Source: Dyella mobilis (GTDB lineage: Bacteria > Pseudomonadota > Gammaproteobacteria > Xanthomonadales > Rhodanobacteraceae). From it: a stretch of DNA of 64,000 nucleotides. The notes under the pieces are model-generated. The model saw only the letters and a program-made list of their open reading frames with translations, made no database searches and was not told the DNA's origin. Each line of letters opens with the position of its first letter. Position 1 is the stretch's first letter. Location of the stretch: assembly GCF_016904945.1 (NCBI RefSeq), contig NZ_JADIKF010000038.1:62001-126000 (forward strand), read 5' to 3'. Of this stretch, positions 9,196 to 18,335 are shown one piece after another. The position numbers and the translations under genes were made by a program.

Positions 9196-10712
9196 CGACC
9201 GGATGCCCCCTTCGCACTACCAGCTTGACCCTGCAGCCCGGCATCGCTGTCATTCCACCGACCACCGCCTAGAGCCTGAAATAGTGCCGCGGTATCGGCG
9301 TAGCGGCTTGCACGCGCCTGCACGAGTGTGATCACCGCCTGCTGATAGGCCTCTTCAGCCGTCAGCAATGCAGGCGCACTGACATCACCCAATTGCAACT
9401 GTTGCTGCGTGATATCGCGTGTCTTGCGCGTCGCGGTTTCAGCCTCGTCAGCCGCAGCAAGAGCCTTGCTGTCTTGGTCGAGCGCATACAAGGTGTCGGC
9501 AACATTCTGGAAGGCAACCAACACCACGTTGCGGTATTGCGCCTTGGCCTGATCCAGCGCGGCCTCGGCCGAACGCTGACGGTGTTTGAGCGCGCCAAAA
9601 TCGAACAATGTCTGCGAGACGGTGCCCGTCAGAGCCCAGAACACATTGTCATCCGTGAACATCTGGCTGAACTGCGTGGCGCTGCCGCCATATTGCGCTG
9701 AAAGCGCAAGCTGAGGCAGGCGATTAGCCACCGCAATGCCGACTTCGGCACTGGCCGCATGCACTTGCGCTTCGGCCGCCAACACATCGGGGCGATCGCG
9801 GATAATCTGCGATGGCAGGCTCATTGGCAATGTCGACGGCAGATGCAGCGTCGCCAGATCGAGGTGTATGTCGCCGATCTGCGAAGGCGTCTCGCCAATG
9901 AGCACGGCAAGCGCATCCCGCGTCTGCTCGAGTTGCTTCTGCAGCACCGGAAGAGCTTGCCTGGCTTGCGCCAGTGCAGCAGCTTGCGCCGCAACATCGA
10001 GGCCCGTGGCGCCGCCCATCGCAGCTTGTTGTTGCAAGATGGACAAGGCGCGCGCTTCCGCGTCAATCGTTGCCTTCGTCGCGTCGATTTGTTCGCGCAG
10101 ACTAGCCTCTTGCAAGGCGGTATTCACCACATTGGCGGCAAGGGTGAGATAGGTTGCATCCAACTGATAACGCTGCACGTCGGCTTGTGCGTTCAACGAT
10201 TCCACCGTGCGCCGATTCAGGCCGAACACATCCGGCACATAGCCAACGGTCAACTGTGCCGTATGCAAGGTGTAATACGTCTGGCCGGACGTGAGCGTCG
10301 GGGAAATCGTGCCTACGGCGTTGCGATTCCGGGAAGGGGAATAGCTGGCCTGCAACGTGGGGAAGTAGCTGGCGCGCTGCGCAGCGACATCTTCCTGAGC
10401 TTGCCGCACGGCCGCTTGCGCGGCATCGATGGTGGGATTGTGCGCCAGCGCGCGTTTGACCAGGTCATTGAGCTCGGGCGACTCGAATGTCTGCCACCAG
10501 TCACGCGGCACGGCTTCCTGCACGAAACGTTGCGCATCATGCGTGTCACCCGCGCTGCCAAGCGTTTCTGGAAGCGGCGTGCGCGTGAAATGCGCCGGTT
10601 CCGGCGTGCTAGGTCGATGATAGTCCGGCCCTACGGCGCAGCCGTTGCAGAGCGCAACGAGCGCCATGACACGAAGGCTCCGAGTGACGAATGAGAGCGA
10701 GTGCCTGCTCAT
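9192..10712 (-). CDS. Outer-membrane efflux channel lipoprotein, NodT family (second system)
   Basis: 506-aa TolC-like outer-membrane factor of the second metal efflux system. Signal peptide with lipobox CNGC (Cys25) then AVGPDYHRPSTPEP. Two OEP repeats with NPTIDAAQAAV and DRPDVLAAEAQVHAASAEVG. It is clearly paralogous to the protein at 4013-5527. ATG at 10710-10712 overlaps the pump stop as ATGA, and the downstream lipoprotein gene overlaps its own stop, so the order pump-OMF-lipoprotein is tightly coupled. In the first system the OMF gene comes first instead of last. Confidence 0.93.
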   Translation of the reverse strand: MSRHSLSFVTRSLRVMALVALCNGCAVGPDYHRPSTPEPAHFTRTPLPETLGSAGDTHDAQRFVQEAVPRDWWQTFESPELNDLVKRALAHNPTIDAAQAAVRQAQEDVAAQRASYFPTLQASYSPSRNRNAVGTISPTLTSGQTYYTLHTAQLTVGYVPDVFGLNRRTVESLNAQADVQRYQLDATYLTLAANVVNTALQEASLREQIDATKATIDAEARALSILQQQAAMGGATGLDVAAQAAALAQARQALPVLQKQLEQTRDALAVLIGETPSQIGDIHLDLATLHLPSTLPMSLPSQIIRDRPDVLAAEAQVHAASAEVGIAVANRLPQLALSAQYGGSATQFSQMFTDDNVFWALTGTVSQTLFDFGALKHRQRSAEAALDQAKAQYRNVVLVAFQNVADTLYALDQDSKALAAADEAETATRKTRDITQQQLQLGDVSAPALLTAEEAYQQAVITLVQARASRYADTAALFQALGGGRWNDSDAGLQGQAGSAKGASGR

Positions 10713-13700
10713 GCCACGCCTCCTTCTTCATCGGCAAGCTGCCGCCTCGCGCGACGCGCCTGCGACCACTCCACCACCATCACCTGCAGCGCCGGCGCCA
10801 CGATCAGCAACATGATCGGTCCCAGCAACATGCCGCCCACCACCACCGTGGCCAGCGGGCGCTGCACCTGACTGCCAATGCCGGTGGAAACTGCGGCGGG
10901 GAAAAGCCCGATGCAGGCAGAAAAAGCCGTCATCAACATCGGCCGCATGCGTTGTTCCGCAGCCAGATACATCGCCTCCACCGGCGACTTGCCTTCGAAG
11001 AGGAGGTGATTGAAGTAAGTGATGACGAGAATGCCATTCATCACCGACACGCCAAATAGCGATACGAAGCCGATAGCTGCCGATACGCTCAGGTTCAATC
11101 CTGACGCATACAGCGCCATGATGCCGCCGGCAATCGAGAACGGGATCGCAGCCAGGGTCAACAAGCTGTCACGCATCGAATTGAACAGCGTGAAGAGCAG
11201 CGCAAGGATCAGGCCGAGCGCAATCGGCAGCACCACGGCCATCCGCTTCTTGGCTTGCTGCATATCGGAAAACTCGCCAGCCCAAGCAAGGTGATAGCCA
11301 CTGGGAAGCTTGACGTTCCTGGCAATGCGCTGCTGCGCCTCTTCCACCGTACTACCCAGATCGCGGCCGCGGACGCTGAACTTCACTGGGATGTAGCGTT
11401 CGTTGCGCTCGTGGTAGATGTAGGAAGCACCGGTATCCAGCGTAATGCTCGCCACCTCGCGCAACGGCACATAGGCCGTATTGCCGGCCGAATTCGTGTA
11501 GCCGACCATGATGTTGCCGATGGCATCGATGCTGGATCGATACTTGGGGGACAATCGCACCACCAGCGCGAATTGCTTCTCTCCCTCCTGCACCGTGGTA
11601 GCTGGCGCGCCTGCCAGGGCGGCTTGAACCACCGTATTGACGTCGCCGGTATTGAGCCCGTAGCGCGCCGCCTTGGCGCGATCGATGGTGATGTTGAGGT
11701 TGGGCTGGCCAAGCACGTGAAAGACGCCAAGATCCTGCACGCCACGCACCTGCTCCATTTGGTGCATGACTTCGTCGGCGAGCTTTTCCAGTTCGGCAAG
11801 ATCGGGCCCGAGAATCTTGACCGCATTGGCGCCCTTCACGCCGGACAGTGCTTCCTCCACGTTGTCCTGGATGTATTGCGAGAAGTTGAAACTTACTCCC
11901 GGAAATTCGTCGGTGAATTGCTTCTGCAGTGATGCGATCAGCTTGGCCTTGCTGTCGCCGGATGGCCAATCGCCTTCCGGCTTCAGCGGCACGAACAATT
12001 CCACGTTGTAGAAGCCGGCCGCGTCGCTGCCATCGTCGGGGCGGCCATGCTGCGAAACCACGGTGATGACTTCCGGATGCGACTTGATGATGTGGCGCAT
12101 GCGATCCACCATGCTCATGCCGGCATCCAGCGAAATCGTAGGCGGCATGCTGGCACGAATCCAGAGATTGCCCTCCTCCAGCGACGGCAGAAATTCGGTG
12201 CCGATGCGTGGCAGCAGCAGGCCAGCCACCAGCAGAAAGATCAGCCCCAATCCCACTGTCAGCTTGCGTCGCTGCAAGGCCCAACGAAGCACCGGCGAAT
12301 ACACGCGGCGAATCGCCCGCACGAAAATGGTCTCAACCTCATTCACGTGCTTGGGCAACAGCAGCGAAGCCAGCACCGGCGTCACGGTAAAAGTGGCGAT
12401 CAGGGCGCCCGACAAGGCATAGGCATAAGTCCGCGCCATCGGGTTGAAAATCTGCCCTTCCACGCCCTGCATAGTGAAAAGCGGAATGAATGCAGCAACG
12501 GTAATGGCCGAGGAGAACAGCACGGCGCGATCCACCTGCATCGCGCTCACGTAGAGCATCCGGATACGGTCGGTCCAGCCATGCCCACCCGGTCCGACGG
12601 GACCCGCTCCTCCGCGGCTTTCAGCGTAGTAGTGCAGGATTTCCCTCCGCTCCTCGTCGCCCTTTTGCAGGTTGCGGAATATGTTTTCGATCATGATCAC
12701 CGCCGAATCGACGATGATGCCGAAGTCCACCGCACCCACCGAGAGCAGGTTGGCCGAATCCCCGCACAGCACCAGGATGATGATGCTGAAGAACAGCGCC
12801 ACGGGAATGTTCGCGCTCACGATCAGCGCGCTGCGCAGATCGCCCAGAAAGATCCATTGGATCAGGAATACCAACAGGCAGCCGAAGATCAGGTTGTGCA
12901 GCACCGTGTGGGTGGTGACCGACACCAGGGTGGAGCGATCGTAGAAAGGCACCACCTTCACACCCGGCGGAAGCGTACCATCGTGATTAAGACGATCCAC
13001 CTCGGCCTTCACCGCGGCGACCACCTCGTTGGTGCGCTCCGTGGGATTCATCACCACGATCCCGGTGACCACGTCGCTCTGGTCGTCGCGACCGCCTTTG
13101 CCGAGGCGAGGCGCGGTGCCAATGGAAACATTGGCGACGTCTTTGACCAGCACAGGCGTGCCGTTGTTCTGCGCGAGCACCACGTCCTTGATATCGTTGG
13201 TGTCGGCGATCAAACCCACCCCGCGCACGTTGACCGATTGCTGGCCCAGGTCGATGGTACGACCGCCGACGTTTTCGTTGGCGTTGCCCAGCGCAGTGAT
13301 CAGCTGGGGCAAGGTGAGCTTGTAGCCCTCCAGCTTGGGCATGTCCACATCGACGTGATATTCCTTGGTCGTACCACCCCAGGTCACCACCTGGCCCACA
13401 CCAGGCACCGACATCAGGCGATGCGATACGACCCAATCCTGCAGCGTGCGCAGGTTGGTGATGCCGTAGTGCGGCGGCCCCACCAATTGATAGCGGAAGA
13501 TCTCGCCCACCAGGCTCGACGCCTGAATCTGCGGTTGCGTGTTGTTGGGAAGATTGACGTTCTGCTGCAGATTGATGGCGGTACGCGTATAGGCGAAGTT
13601 GTAATCGACGCCATATTTGAACGTGACGCGCACGAACGACAAGCCGTAGAACGAGGTGGAGCGGATATTGTCCACGCCCGGCGTGGAAGCAACGCCCAAT

Positions 13701-13909
13701 TCCATCGGACGCGTGTAGAGCCGCTCCATTTCCTCGGCCGACAAGCCGGGCGCCTGCGCAGTGATCTCCAGGATCACCGGCGCCGGATTCGGATAAGCCT
13801 CGATATTTAGCTTGTTATAAGCCATCAAGCCGGCAACGGTGAATGCCAGCAAGGCCATGATCACGACGGAACGTCGCGATAGCGCAAAAGCGATGATGCC
13901 TCGTAACAC
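10709..13909 (-). CDS. CzcA/CusA-family heavy-metal RND efflux pump (second system)
   Basis: Full-length HME-RND pump, 1066 aa. The N-terminus has LNIEAYPNPAPVILEITAQ and the transmembrane-4 motif reads DFGIIVDSAVIMIEN, with Ser where the first pump has Gly. After this helix there is a Gly-rich insertion (ESRGGAGPVGPGGHGW, around residues 430-445) that the first pump lacks. Twelve transmembrane helices and two periplasmic docking loops are in the expected places. The start is GTG at 13907-13909, 49 bases after the adaptor stop, and the stop overlaps the OMF start. The low similarity to the first pump and the different gene order suggest a different substrate or a separate acquisition. Confidence 0.95.
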   Translation of the reverse strand: MLRGIIAFALSRRSVVIMALLAFTVAGLMAYNKLNIEAYPNPAPVILEITAQAPGLSAEEMERLYTRPMELGVASTPGVDNIRSTSFYGLSFVRVTFKYGVDYNFAYTRTAINLQQNVNLPNNTQPQIQASSLVGEIFRYQLVGPPHYGITNLRTLQDWVVSHRLMSVPGVGQVVTWGGTTKEYHVDVDMPKLEGYKLTLPQLITALGNANENVGGRTIDLGQQSVNVRGVGLIADTNDIKDVVLAQNNGTPVLVKDVANVSIGTAPRLGKGGRDDQSDVVTGIVVMNPTERTNEVVAAVKAEVDRLNHDGTLPPGVKVVPFYDRSTLVSVTTHTVLHNLIFGCLLVFLIQWIFLGDLRSALIVSANIPVALFFSIIILVLCGDSANLLSVGAVDFGIIVDSAVIMIENIFRNLQKGDEERREILHYYAESRGGAGPVGPGGHGWTDRIRMLYVSAMQVDRAVLFSSAITVAAFIPLFTMQGVEGQIFNPMARTYAYALSGALIATFTVTPVLASLLLPKHVNEVETIFVRAIRRVYSPVLRWALQRRKLTVGLGLIFLLVAGLLLPRIGTEFLPSLEEGNLWIRASMPPTISLDAGMSMVDRMRHIIKSHPEVITVVSQHGRPDDGSDAAGFYNVELFVPLKPEGDWPSGDSKAKLIASLQKQFTDEFPGVSFNFSQYIQDNVEEALSGVKGANAVKILGPDLAELEKLADEVMHQMEQVRGVQDLGVFHVLGQPNLNITIDRAKAARYGLNTGDVNTVVQAALAGAPATTVQEGEKQFALVVRLSPKYRSSIDAIGNIMVGYTNSAGNTAYVPLREVASITLDTGASYIYHERNERYIPVKFSVRGRDLGSTVEEAQQRIARNVKLPSGYHLAWAGEFSDMQQAKKRMAVVLPIALGLILALLFTLFNSMRDSLLTLAAIPFSIAGGIMALYASGLNLSVSAAIGFVSLFGVSVMNGILVITYFNHLLFEGKSPVEAMYLAAEQRMRPMLMTAFSACIGLFPAAVSTGIGSQVQRPLATVVVGGMLLGPIMLLIVAPALQVMVVEWSQARRARRQLADEEGGVA

Positions 13910-13958
13910 GGGTGACGCCCTTATCTAAAAGTGAGGTCGATGCGTGGCAGCCTGCGAG

Positions 13959-15137
13959 TCAATCGTCGTCGGGCTGCTGCACCAGCATGTTGTCGAGGAA
14001 AAGCGCACCTTCGCCGGCCACGCGCTCGCCGGCCTGCAAGCCTTGAAGAATCTGGTCCATGCCCTGTTGGCGCTTGCCGATTTTCACTTCGCGCTGATCG
14101 AAGCGACGCCCATCGCGCGTGACGTACACCATGGTGGTGCCGTCGCCTTCGCGGACGATGCCGTCCTCAGGCACGGCGAGCGAATGCTCGGGCGCCGCGG
14201 TCTGCACGGCAATGTCTGCCAGCATTTGCGGCAACAGTTCCCCGCCTGGGTTGGGGACGTCGGCACGGATCACCACGGTGTGCGTGTTGGGATCAACGGC
14301 GCTGGCGATGTAGCTCACCTCGCCGTGCAGCGTTCGACCCGGCAAGGCCGGCACCGTAATGGCAAGCGATTGATGCAACTTCAGCGAAGAGGCATCGTCC
14401 TCGGGCGCATTCGCCACCACCCACACGTTGGATAAATTGGCTACGGTGAAAGGCGTGGGCGTACTGCCAGGCTGCACCAGGTCGCCTGTCGCCAGCGAGC
14501 GATTGGCGACGATGCCGTCGAACGGACTCAAGATGCGCAACTCACCTTCCACCTTGCGCATGGTCAGCAAGCGATCGATGTCCGCCTCGCTCTTGCCGAA
14601 CAGCAGCAGGGAATTGCGCGCCGCCCGGTAGTTGGCTTCAGCGGTTTGCTCGTCGGAGACTGCCTGTTCCACATCCTTTTTTGCGCTGGCCTGGATGGGC
14701 AGCATTTTCTGCGTGCGTTCGAGCGCTTTGCGGCTCAGCGTGAGCACGCCATCGGCGGCGAGCAAAGTGGATTCGGCTTGCAGCAAATCGGGGCTGTCTA
14801 TGGTGAATAACAGCTGCCCCTTGTGTACGGTATCGCCCTCTTTCGCAGCCACGCTCGCGACACGCCCGGCATAGGGGCTGGAGACCTGGGCGATACGACC
14901 CTGGTCATAGTCGACGTAACCCACCGCCTGTCGCCACGTATCGAACGTGTGCGTGCCCACCTCGATCACCGATACCTGCCTGGCCTGCACGTCGGTAAGG
15001 GTGACGCCGTGCAAGTCGGTGCTGGCCTGAGGCCGTTGCGTCGAGGGCTGGCGATAGCTGAGCCAGGCGTAGCCGAGGCCCACGATGACCACAACAGCGA
15101 TCGCCAGGATAGGAATGTATGCGCGCTTGGGTTGCAT
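13959..15137 (-). CDS. RND efflux periplasmic adaptor (second system)
   Basis: Membrane-fusion protein of 392 aa from ATG 15137. An upstream in-frame start at 15239 would add 34 residues before the membrane anchor and is less likely. One N-terminal transmembrane anchor (ILAIAVVVIVGLGYAWL) replaces the lipobox used by the first system. The two lipoyl halves (SSPYAGRVASVAAKEGDTV and LSPFDGIVANRSLATGDLV) flank a helical hairpin. The C-terminal region has NPGGELLPQMLADIAVQ. It lies 157 bases downstream of the histidine kinase gene and 49 bases upstream of the pump gene, so it opens the structural part of the efflux operon. Confidence 0.92.
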   Translation of the reverse strand: MQPKRAYIPILAIAVVVIVGLGYAWLSYRQPSTQRPQASTDLHGVTLTDVQARQVSVIEVGTHTFDTWRQAVGYVDYDQGRIAQVSSPYAGRVASVAAKEGDTVHKGQLLFTIDSPDLLQAESTLLAADGVLTLSRKALERTQKMLPIQASAKKDVEQAVSDEQTAEANYRAARNSLLLFGKSEADIDRLLTMRKVEGELRILSPFDGIVANRSLATGDLVQPGSTPTPFTVANLSNVWVVANAPEDDASSLKLHQSLAITVPALPGRTLHGEVSYIASAVDPNTHTVVIRADVPNPGGELLPQMLADIAVQTAAPEHSLAVPEDGIVREGDGTTMVYVTRDGRRFDQREVKIGKRQQGMDQILQGLQAGERVAGEGALFLDNMLVQQPDDD

Positions 15138-15207
15138 GAAACGGTCTTGATTCGCTGGGACAGAGCGCCGGAATATCGACCATAACGAGGGGTGGTCACT
15201 GGAAAAA

Positions 15208-15236
15208 GTTACCGTTTGGAAAGGTTCGCCGTTACC
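15208..15236. promoter_or_regulatory. Direct repeats GTTACC, possible response-regulator site
   Basis: Two identical GTTACC hexamers at 15208-15213 and 15231-15236, 23 bases apart (about two helical turns), sit between the kinase gene and the adaptor gene. OmpR-type regulators bind direct repeats, so this could be the box that makes the pump inducible by its own two-component system. Only spacing and position support this. Confidence 0.3.
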
Positions 15237-15249
15237 CATCCAAAGGGGA

Positions 15250-15295
15250 GCCGGGCTGCTCGTGCCCGGCCATGGCGGAAGGGTCCAAAAGGACC
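15250..15295 (-). other. Two intercistronic hairpins between kinase and adaptor genes
   Basis: GCCGGG (15250-15255) pairs with CCCGGC (15265-15270) across a 9-base loop. GGTCC-AAAA-GGACC forms a second stem at 15282-15295, touching the kinase stop codon. No T-run follows on the minus strand, so these look like mRNA processing, stability or attenuation elements rather than a full terminator. They would help explain regulatory genes being expressed less than pump genes. Confidence 0.35.
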
Positions 15296-16653
15296 TAGGT
15301 CGTCGGCAAGAAAATACTGACCTTCAGTCCGGGCTGGGCATCTTCCAATCGCAACTCTCCCCTGTGCAGCGATACCACGGCCGCGACGATGGAAAGGCCA
15401 AGTCCGTTACCGCGCTGGCTGCGACTGCTGTCTACGCGAAAGAAGCGCTCCGTGACACGTCCAAGGGCATCGGCTGGAATGCCTGGGCCGTCGTCCTCGA
15501 CCACGATGTGGACCCGTTTGTCATCCTGCCGGACTATCAGCCGAACCAGGGCGCCGCTGCCGGCATACTTGAACGCATTGTCCAGCAGGTTGGCGAGCAC
15601 ATTGGCGATCAGGTCACGGTCGGCCCGCACTATCGGGGCGCCCTCCACCTCCACGCGCAGCCGCATGCCGCGCGCTTCGGCAGCCGGCTGGTAGAGCTCC
15701 ATCAAATCGTCCAGCACCGGGCGCAGCGGAAATAGCTCAAAAAGCTGGCGCCGCACGCCGGATTCGGCCTCGGCAATCTGCAACAGTTTTTCAAACACGC
15801 CGATCAACGTATCAATTTCATCGATAGCGTAGTGCGCGGCACGCTGCAGCCCGTCAGGCGATGAAAGCGGCTGCAGTGCCTCCTCCAACGCACCGCGGAT
15901 TCTCCCTAACGGGGTGCGCAGATCGTGGGCAATGGTGTTGGAAACATTGCGCGCCGTATCCATCAAGCGATTGATGTCGTCGAGCATGCGGTTAATGTCA
16001 CGCGCAATGCCGGCAAATTCGTCCTGTGCTTCGCCAACGTCGATGCGCCGATTGAGGTTGCCTGCCGAGACATCGTGGGTGGCGTGCTGAATAACGGCAA
16101 TGCGCGCCTGCAATTGCGAGCGGAACAGCGCAGCGCCCAACACGGCAAGCAGAAGGCCGAGTGCCCCGCCGATGGCCAGTGCAGTCAGGATGGTGCGTTC
16201 CAGCTGATGTTGCTCATACAAATCGCGACCGACCACCAATGTACTGCCGTCGCCAAAACGATGTACCAGCAAGCGACTGGTCGAATCCCGCCCAAGTCGC
16301 TGCACCTTCGCATTCGTCAGCACATCGTTCACGCCAGGCAGCAGGCGCCACGAGGTCAGGTTGCCGATCTCCTTGTTGCCGTGCGGATCGAGCAGCAAGT
16401 ACACCTCTGTCTCGACATCCTTGTCGTCGGTCAGCAGCGTATGCACGGCTTGCAGCAGGCCCGCATCGCCGCTGCGATCGTGCGTCTGTTCCAATTGATG
16501 CGCGATTGCGACAATTTGCTTGTCGGCATCCCGGGCAAGCAAACCGGCGGTACCGATATAGAACACGGAGGAAATGACGCCGATGGACAACAGAAAAAGC
16601 AGTCCATAGCCAAGCGCAAGGCGAAAAATCAGCGAGTGGCGCAGGCTAGTCAT
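15295..16653 (-). CDS. Heavy-metal-type sensor histidine kinase
   Basis: 452-aa membrane kinase with two transmembrane helices: LALGYGLLFLLSIGVISS near residues 10-30, and ILTALAIGGALGLLLAVLGA around 155-175. They enclose a periplasmic sensor domain of about 120 residues. A HAMP region follows, then the phospho-acceptor segment NTIAHDLRTPLGRIR (His243) and a HATPase_c domain with NLLDNAFKY (N box), DDGPGIP (G1) and GNGLGLSIV (G2). The start overlaps the response-regulator stop by 8 bases. Placement just upstream of the second RND operon indicates metal sensing, as in CusS/CzcS, but the periplasmic metal ligands are not identifiable by eye. Confidence 0.93.
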   Translation of the reverse strand: MTSLRHSLIFRLALGYGLLFLLSIGVISSVFYIGTAGLLARDADKQIVAIAHQLEQTHDRSGDAGLLQAVHTLLTDDKDVETEVYLLLDPHGNKEIGNLTSWRLLPGVNDVLTNAKVQRLGRDSTSRLLVHRFGDGSTLVVGRDLYEQHQLERTILTALAIGGALGLLLAVLGAALFRSQLQARIAVIQHATHDVSAGNLNRRIDVGEAQDEFAGIARDINRMLDDINRLMDTARNVSNTIAHDLRTPLGRIRGALEEALQPLSSPDGLQRAAHYAIDEIDTLIGVFEKLLQIAEAESGVRRQLFELFPLRPVLDDLMELYQPAAEARGMRLRVEVEGAPIVRADRDLIANVLANLLDNAFKYAGSGALVRLIVRQDDKRVHIVVEDDGPGIPADALGRVTERFFRVDSSRSQRGNGLGLSIVAAVVSLHRGELRLEDAQPGLKVSIFLPTT

Positions 16654-17335
16654 TGTCGCCCAGCGGCTGAATGGTGTAACCCACGCCCCGCACGGTGTGG
16701 ATGAGCGCAGTGGGATGATCCCTGTCCACCTTGTTACGCAGACGGCTCATTTGCACATCGATTACGTTGGTTTCGGGGTCGAAATGGTAACCCCACACAG
16801 CCTCCAGCAGCATCTTGCGCGTAACCACCTCGCCTTGGCGTCGAACCAGGTATTCCAGTAGCTGGTATTCGCGCGGCTGCAAGGCAATGGGCTTGCCTCC
16901 ACGCAAGACCCTGCGTGTTCGGGTATCGACGGAAAGATCGCCGACCACGAATATGTGCGAGTTTCCGGGGACAGATGCGCGACGACCCAGCGCTTCGAGC
17001 CGCGCCAGCAGTTCTTCGAAAGCAAAAGGCTTGGTGAGATAGTCGTCGCATCCGCCGCGTAAGCCACGCACGCGCTCATCCAGGCTGGCCAATGCACTGA
17101 GCACCAGCACGGGCGTTTGATCGTTGCGCGCACGCAGCGTGGAGAGCACCGTCAAGCCATCCATGCCGCCGGGCAACATGCGGTCAAGCACGATCACGTC
17201 CCAGGCCCGGGTACTCGCCTGCACGAGTCCACTGGCCCCGTCGCCGCAAAGCGTTACCTCATGCCCTGCTCGAAGCAGAGCATCATGGACAAAGCGTGCG
17301 GTCTGGATATCGTCTTCGATCAAGAGACATTGCAT
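16646..17335 (-). CDS. OmpR-family response regulator
   Basis: 229-aa two-component regulator. The receiver domain has EDD (residues 7-9), phospho-acceptor Asp51 in DVIVLDRMLP, a switch Ser in LVLSAL and the conserved Lys of YLTKPF. The winged-helix DNA-binding domain has REYQLLEYLVRRQGEVV and the C-terminal DVQMSRLRNKVD and TVRGVGYTI motifs. It is the first gene of the RR-HK-adaptor-pump-OMF-lipoprotein run and very probably activates it. The promoter should lie in the 280-base region before the divergent YjbR-type gene. Confidence 0.94.
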   Translation of the reverse strand: MQCLLIEDDIQTARFVHDALLRAGHEVTLCGDGASGLVQASTRAWDVIVLDRMLPGGMDGLTVLSTLRARNDQTPVLVLSALASLDERVRGLRGGCDDYLTKPFAFEELLARLEALGRRASVPGNSHIFVVGDLSVDTRTRRVLRGGKPIALQPREYQLLEYLVRRQGEVVTRKMLLEAVWGYHFDPETNVIDVQMSRLRNKVDRDHPTALIHTVRGVGYTIQPLGDND

Positions 17336-17616
17336 GCTGCATGAATCTCGAAATGGCTATGCGGGCGCGGCACAAATGGTACGACAAATAATCCCCGCAG
17401 TTGACCCATGAGCAATCCAGAGGGTTTCGAGGTACTGGCGAACCGCCCGCTTCGAGACCATTATCATCGACCATGACCCCATACGTTGTCGGAATTGGCA
17501 GCTTTCTATTCCTCCGTTTCAATGGCTGTAGGTAAGCGCACGCCGCACCCATCCGAAGCTTGAACGATGGCCAAGAGCCGCCTCGAACCAAGGCAGACAC
17601 CAACTGGAGGTTTCCA
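17336..17616. promoter_or_regulatory. Divergent intergenic region
   Basis: This 281-base gap separates the minus-strand two-component/efflux operon from the plus-strand YjbR-type gene and must contain both promoters. A strong ribosome binding site (CTGGAGG, 17604-17610) serves the plus-strand gene. I could not single out convincing promoter hexamers or a metal-box palindrome. Confidence 0.4.
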
Positions 17617-18027
17617 GTGACAGTTATCAGCTTTGAAACGGTACGGGAAATCGGCGCTGCGCTGCCCGGTGTCGCCGAGGGCACGTCTTATGGATCGCCT
17701 GCCCTGAAGCTCGGAGGCAAGGTCATCGCATGTGTGCCCACCAACAAGACAGCCGAGGCGGGCTGCGTTGTCGTGCACGTTGGTTTTGAACTAAGGGATC
17801 GACTGCTGGAGCAGAGCCCGGATATCTACACCACCACCGAGCATTATCTTTCGCATCCCTGCGTGCTCGTTCGATTGGGCAAGATAAAGCGTGCTGAACT
17901 CACGCGGCTTTTGCATGATGCTCATGCTTTCGCGTTATCGACTGTCCATTCGCGACCGCTTCCCTCAACGAAGCGGGCTAAGCCGGCGACGCGCAAGGCG
18001 GTCTCTACCAGGAAGCCGTCTATTTGA
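17617..18027 (+). CDS. MmcQ/YjbR-family protein
   Basis: 136-aa small cytoplasmic protein of the MmcQ/YjbR (DUF419) family, whose members have a CyaY-like fold and are usually labelled DNA-binding without firm proof. Visible landmarks are VREIGAALPGVAEGTSYGSPALKLGGKVIA and LLHDAHAFAL, with a Lys/Arg-rich tail (KRAKPATRKAVSTRK) that could contact nucleic acid. The GTG at 17617 has CTGGAGG six bases upstream. A longer TTG start at 17560 has no such site and would add a non-family leader. No operon partner. Confidence 0.85.
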   Translation: MTVISFETVREIGAALPGVAEGTSYGSPALKLGGKVIACVPTNKTAEAGCVVVHVGFELRDRLLEQSPDIYTTTEHYLSHPCVLVRLGKIKRAELTRLLHDAHAFALSTVHSRPLPSTKRAKPATRKAVSTRKPSI

Positions 18028-18065
18028 GTTGTCATTTTCGTACTGAGGTTTTCCACATTTGTGCT

Positions 18066-18250
18066 CGTCATCCCAGCGAAAGCTGGGGGCGATTTACAAC
18101 AGCGAAGCTGGTCATCTAGTGCTTTGTCGCGCCGAAGTCGCTGGATCCCAGCTTTCGCTGGGATGACGGTGAGTCGTTTTGAAGGTCTCGATCAATTCGG
18201 ACGTGACGTTGATTCTTGCGGGTATTTTCAAGGAAAGAATGTGAGGGAAC
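18066..18250 (+). repeat. Composite palindromic repeat, copy 1
   Basis: The head is bounded by perfect 22-base inverted ends: the left end begins CGTCATCCCAGCGAAAGCTG at 18066, and the right end finishes at 18168. A non-palindromic tail follows (GAAGGTCTCGATCAA region, then TCAAGGAAA and GAGGGAA), ending near 18250. The same head plus tail recurs at 35160 (same orientation) and 46494 (opposite). The head matches the widely dispersed proteobacterial repeat whose translation reads WIPAFAGMT. This copy has a longer inner spacer than the other two. It lies between convergent genes. Confidence 0.85.
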
Positions 18251-18335
18251 CTCAAACTCCAACGCTCGTTTCGGCCATTCAAGGACACAAGAGAAAGCTT
18301 CCCCCATGCCTGCGGGCGCAACTGTTTCATAGGCT

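Noticed and set aside
12047..13810. 587-codon plus-strand frame over the second RND pump gene
   Set aside because: Antisense to a clear pump; composition rich in His, Arg and Gln as expected from the reverse of a GC-rich gene.
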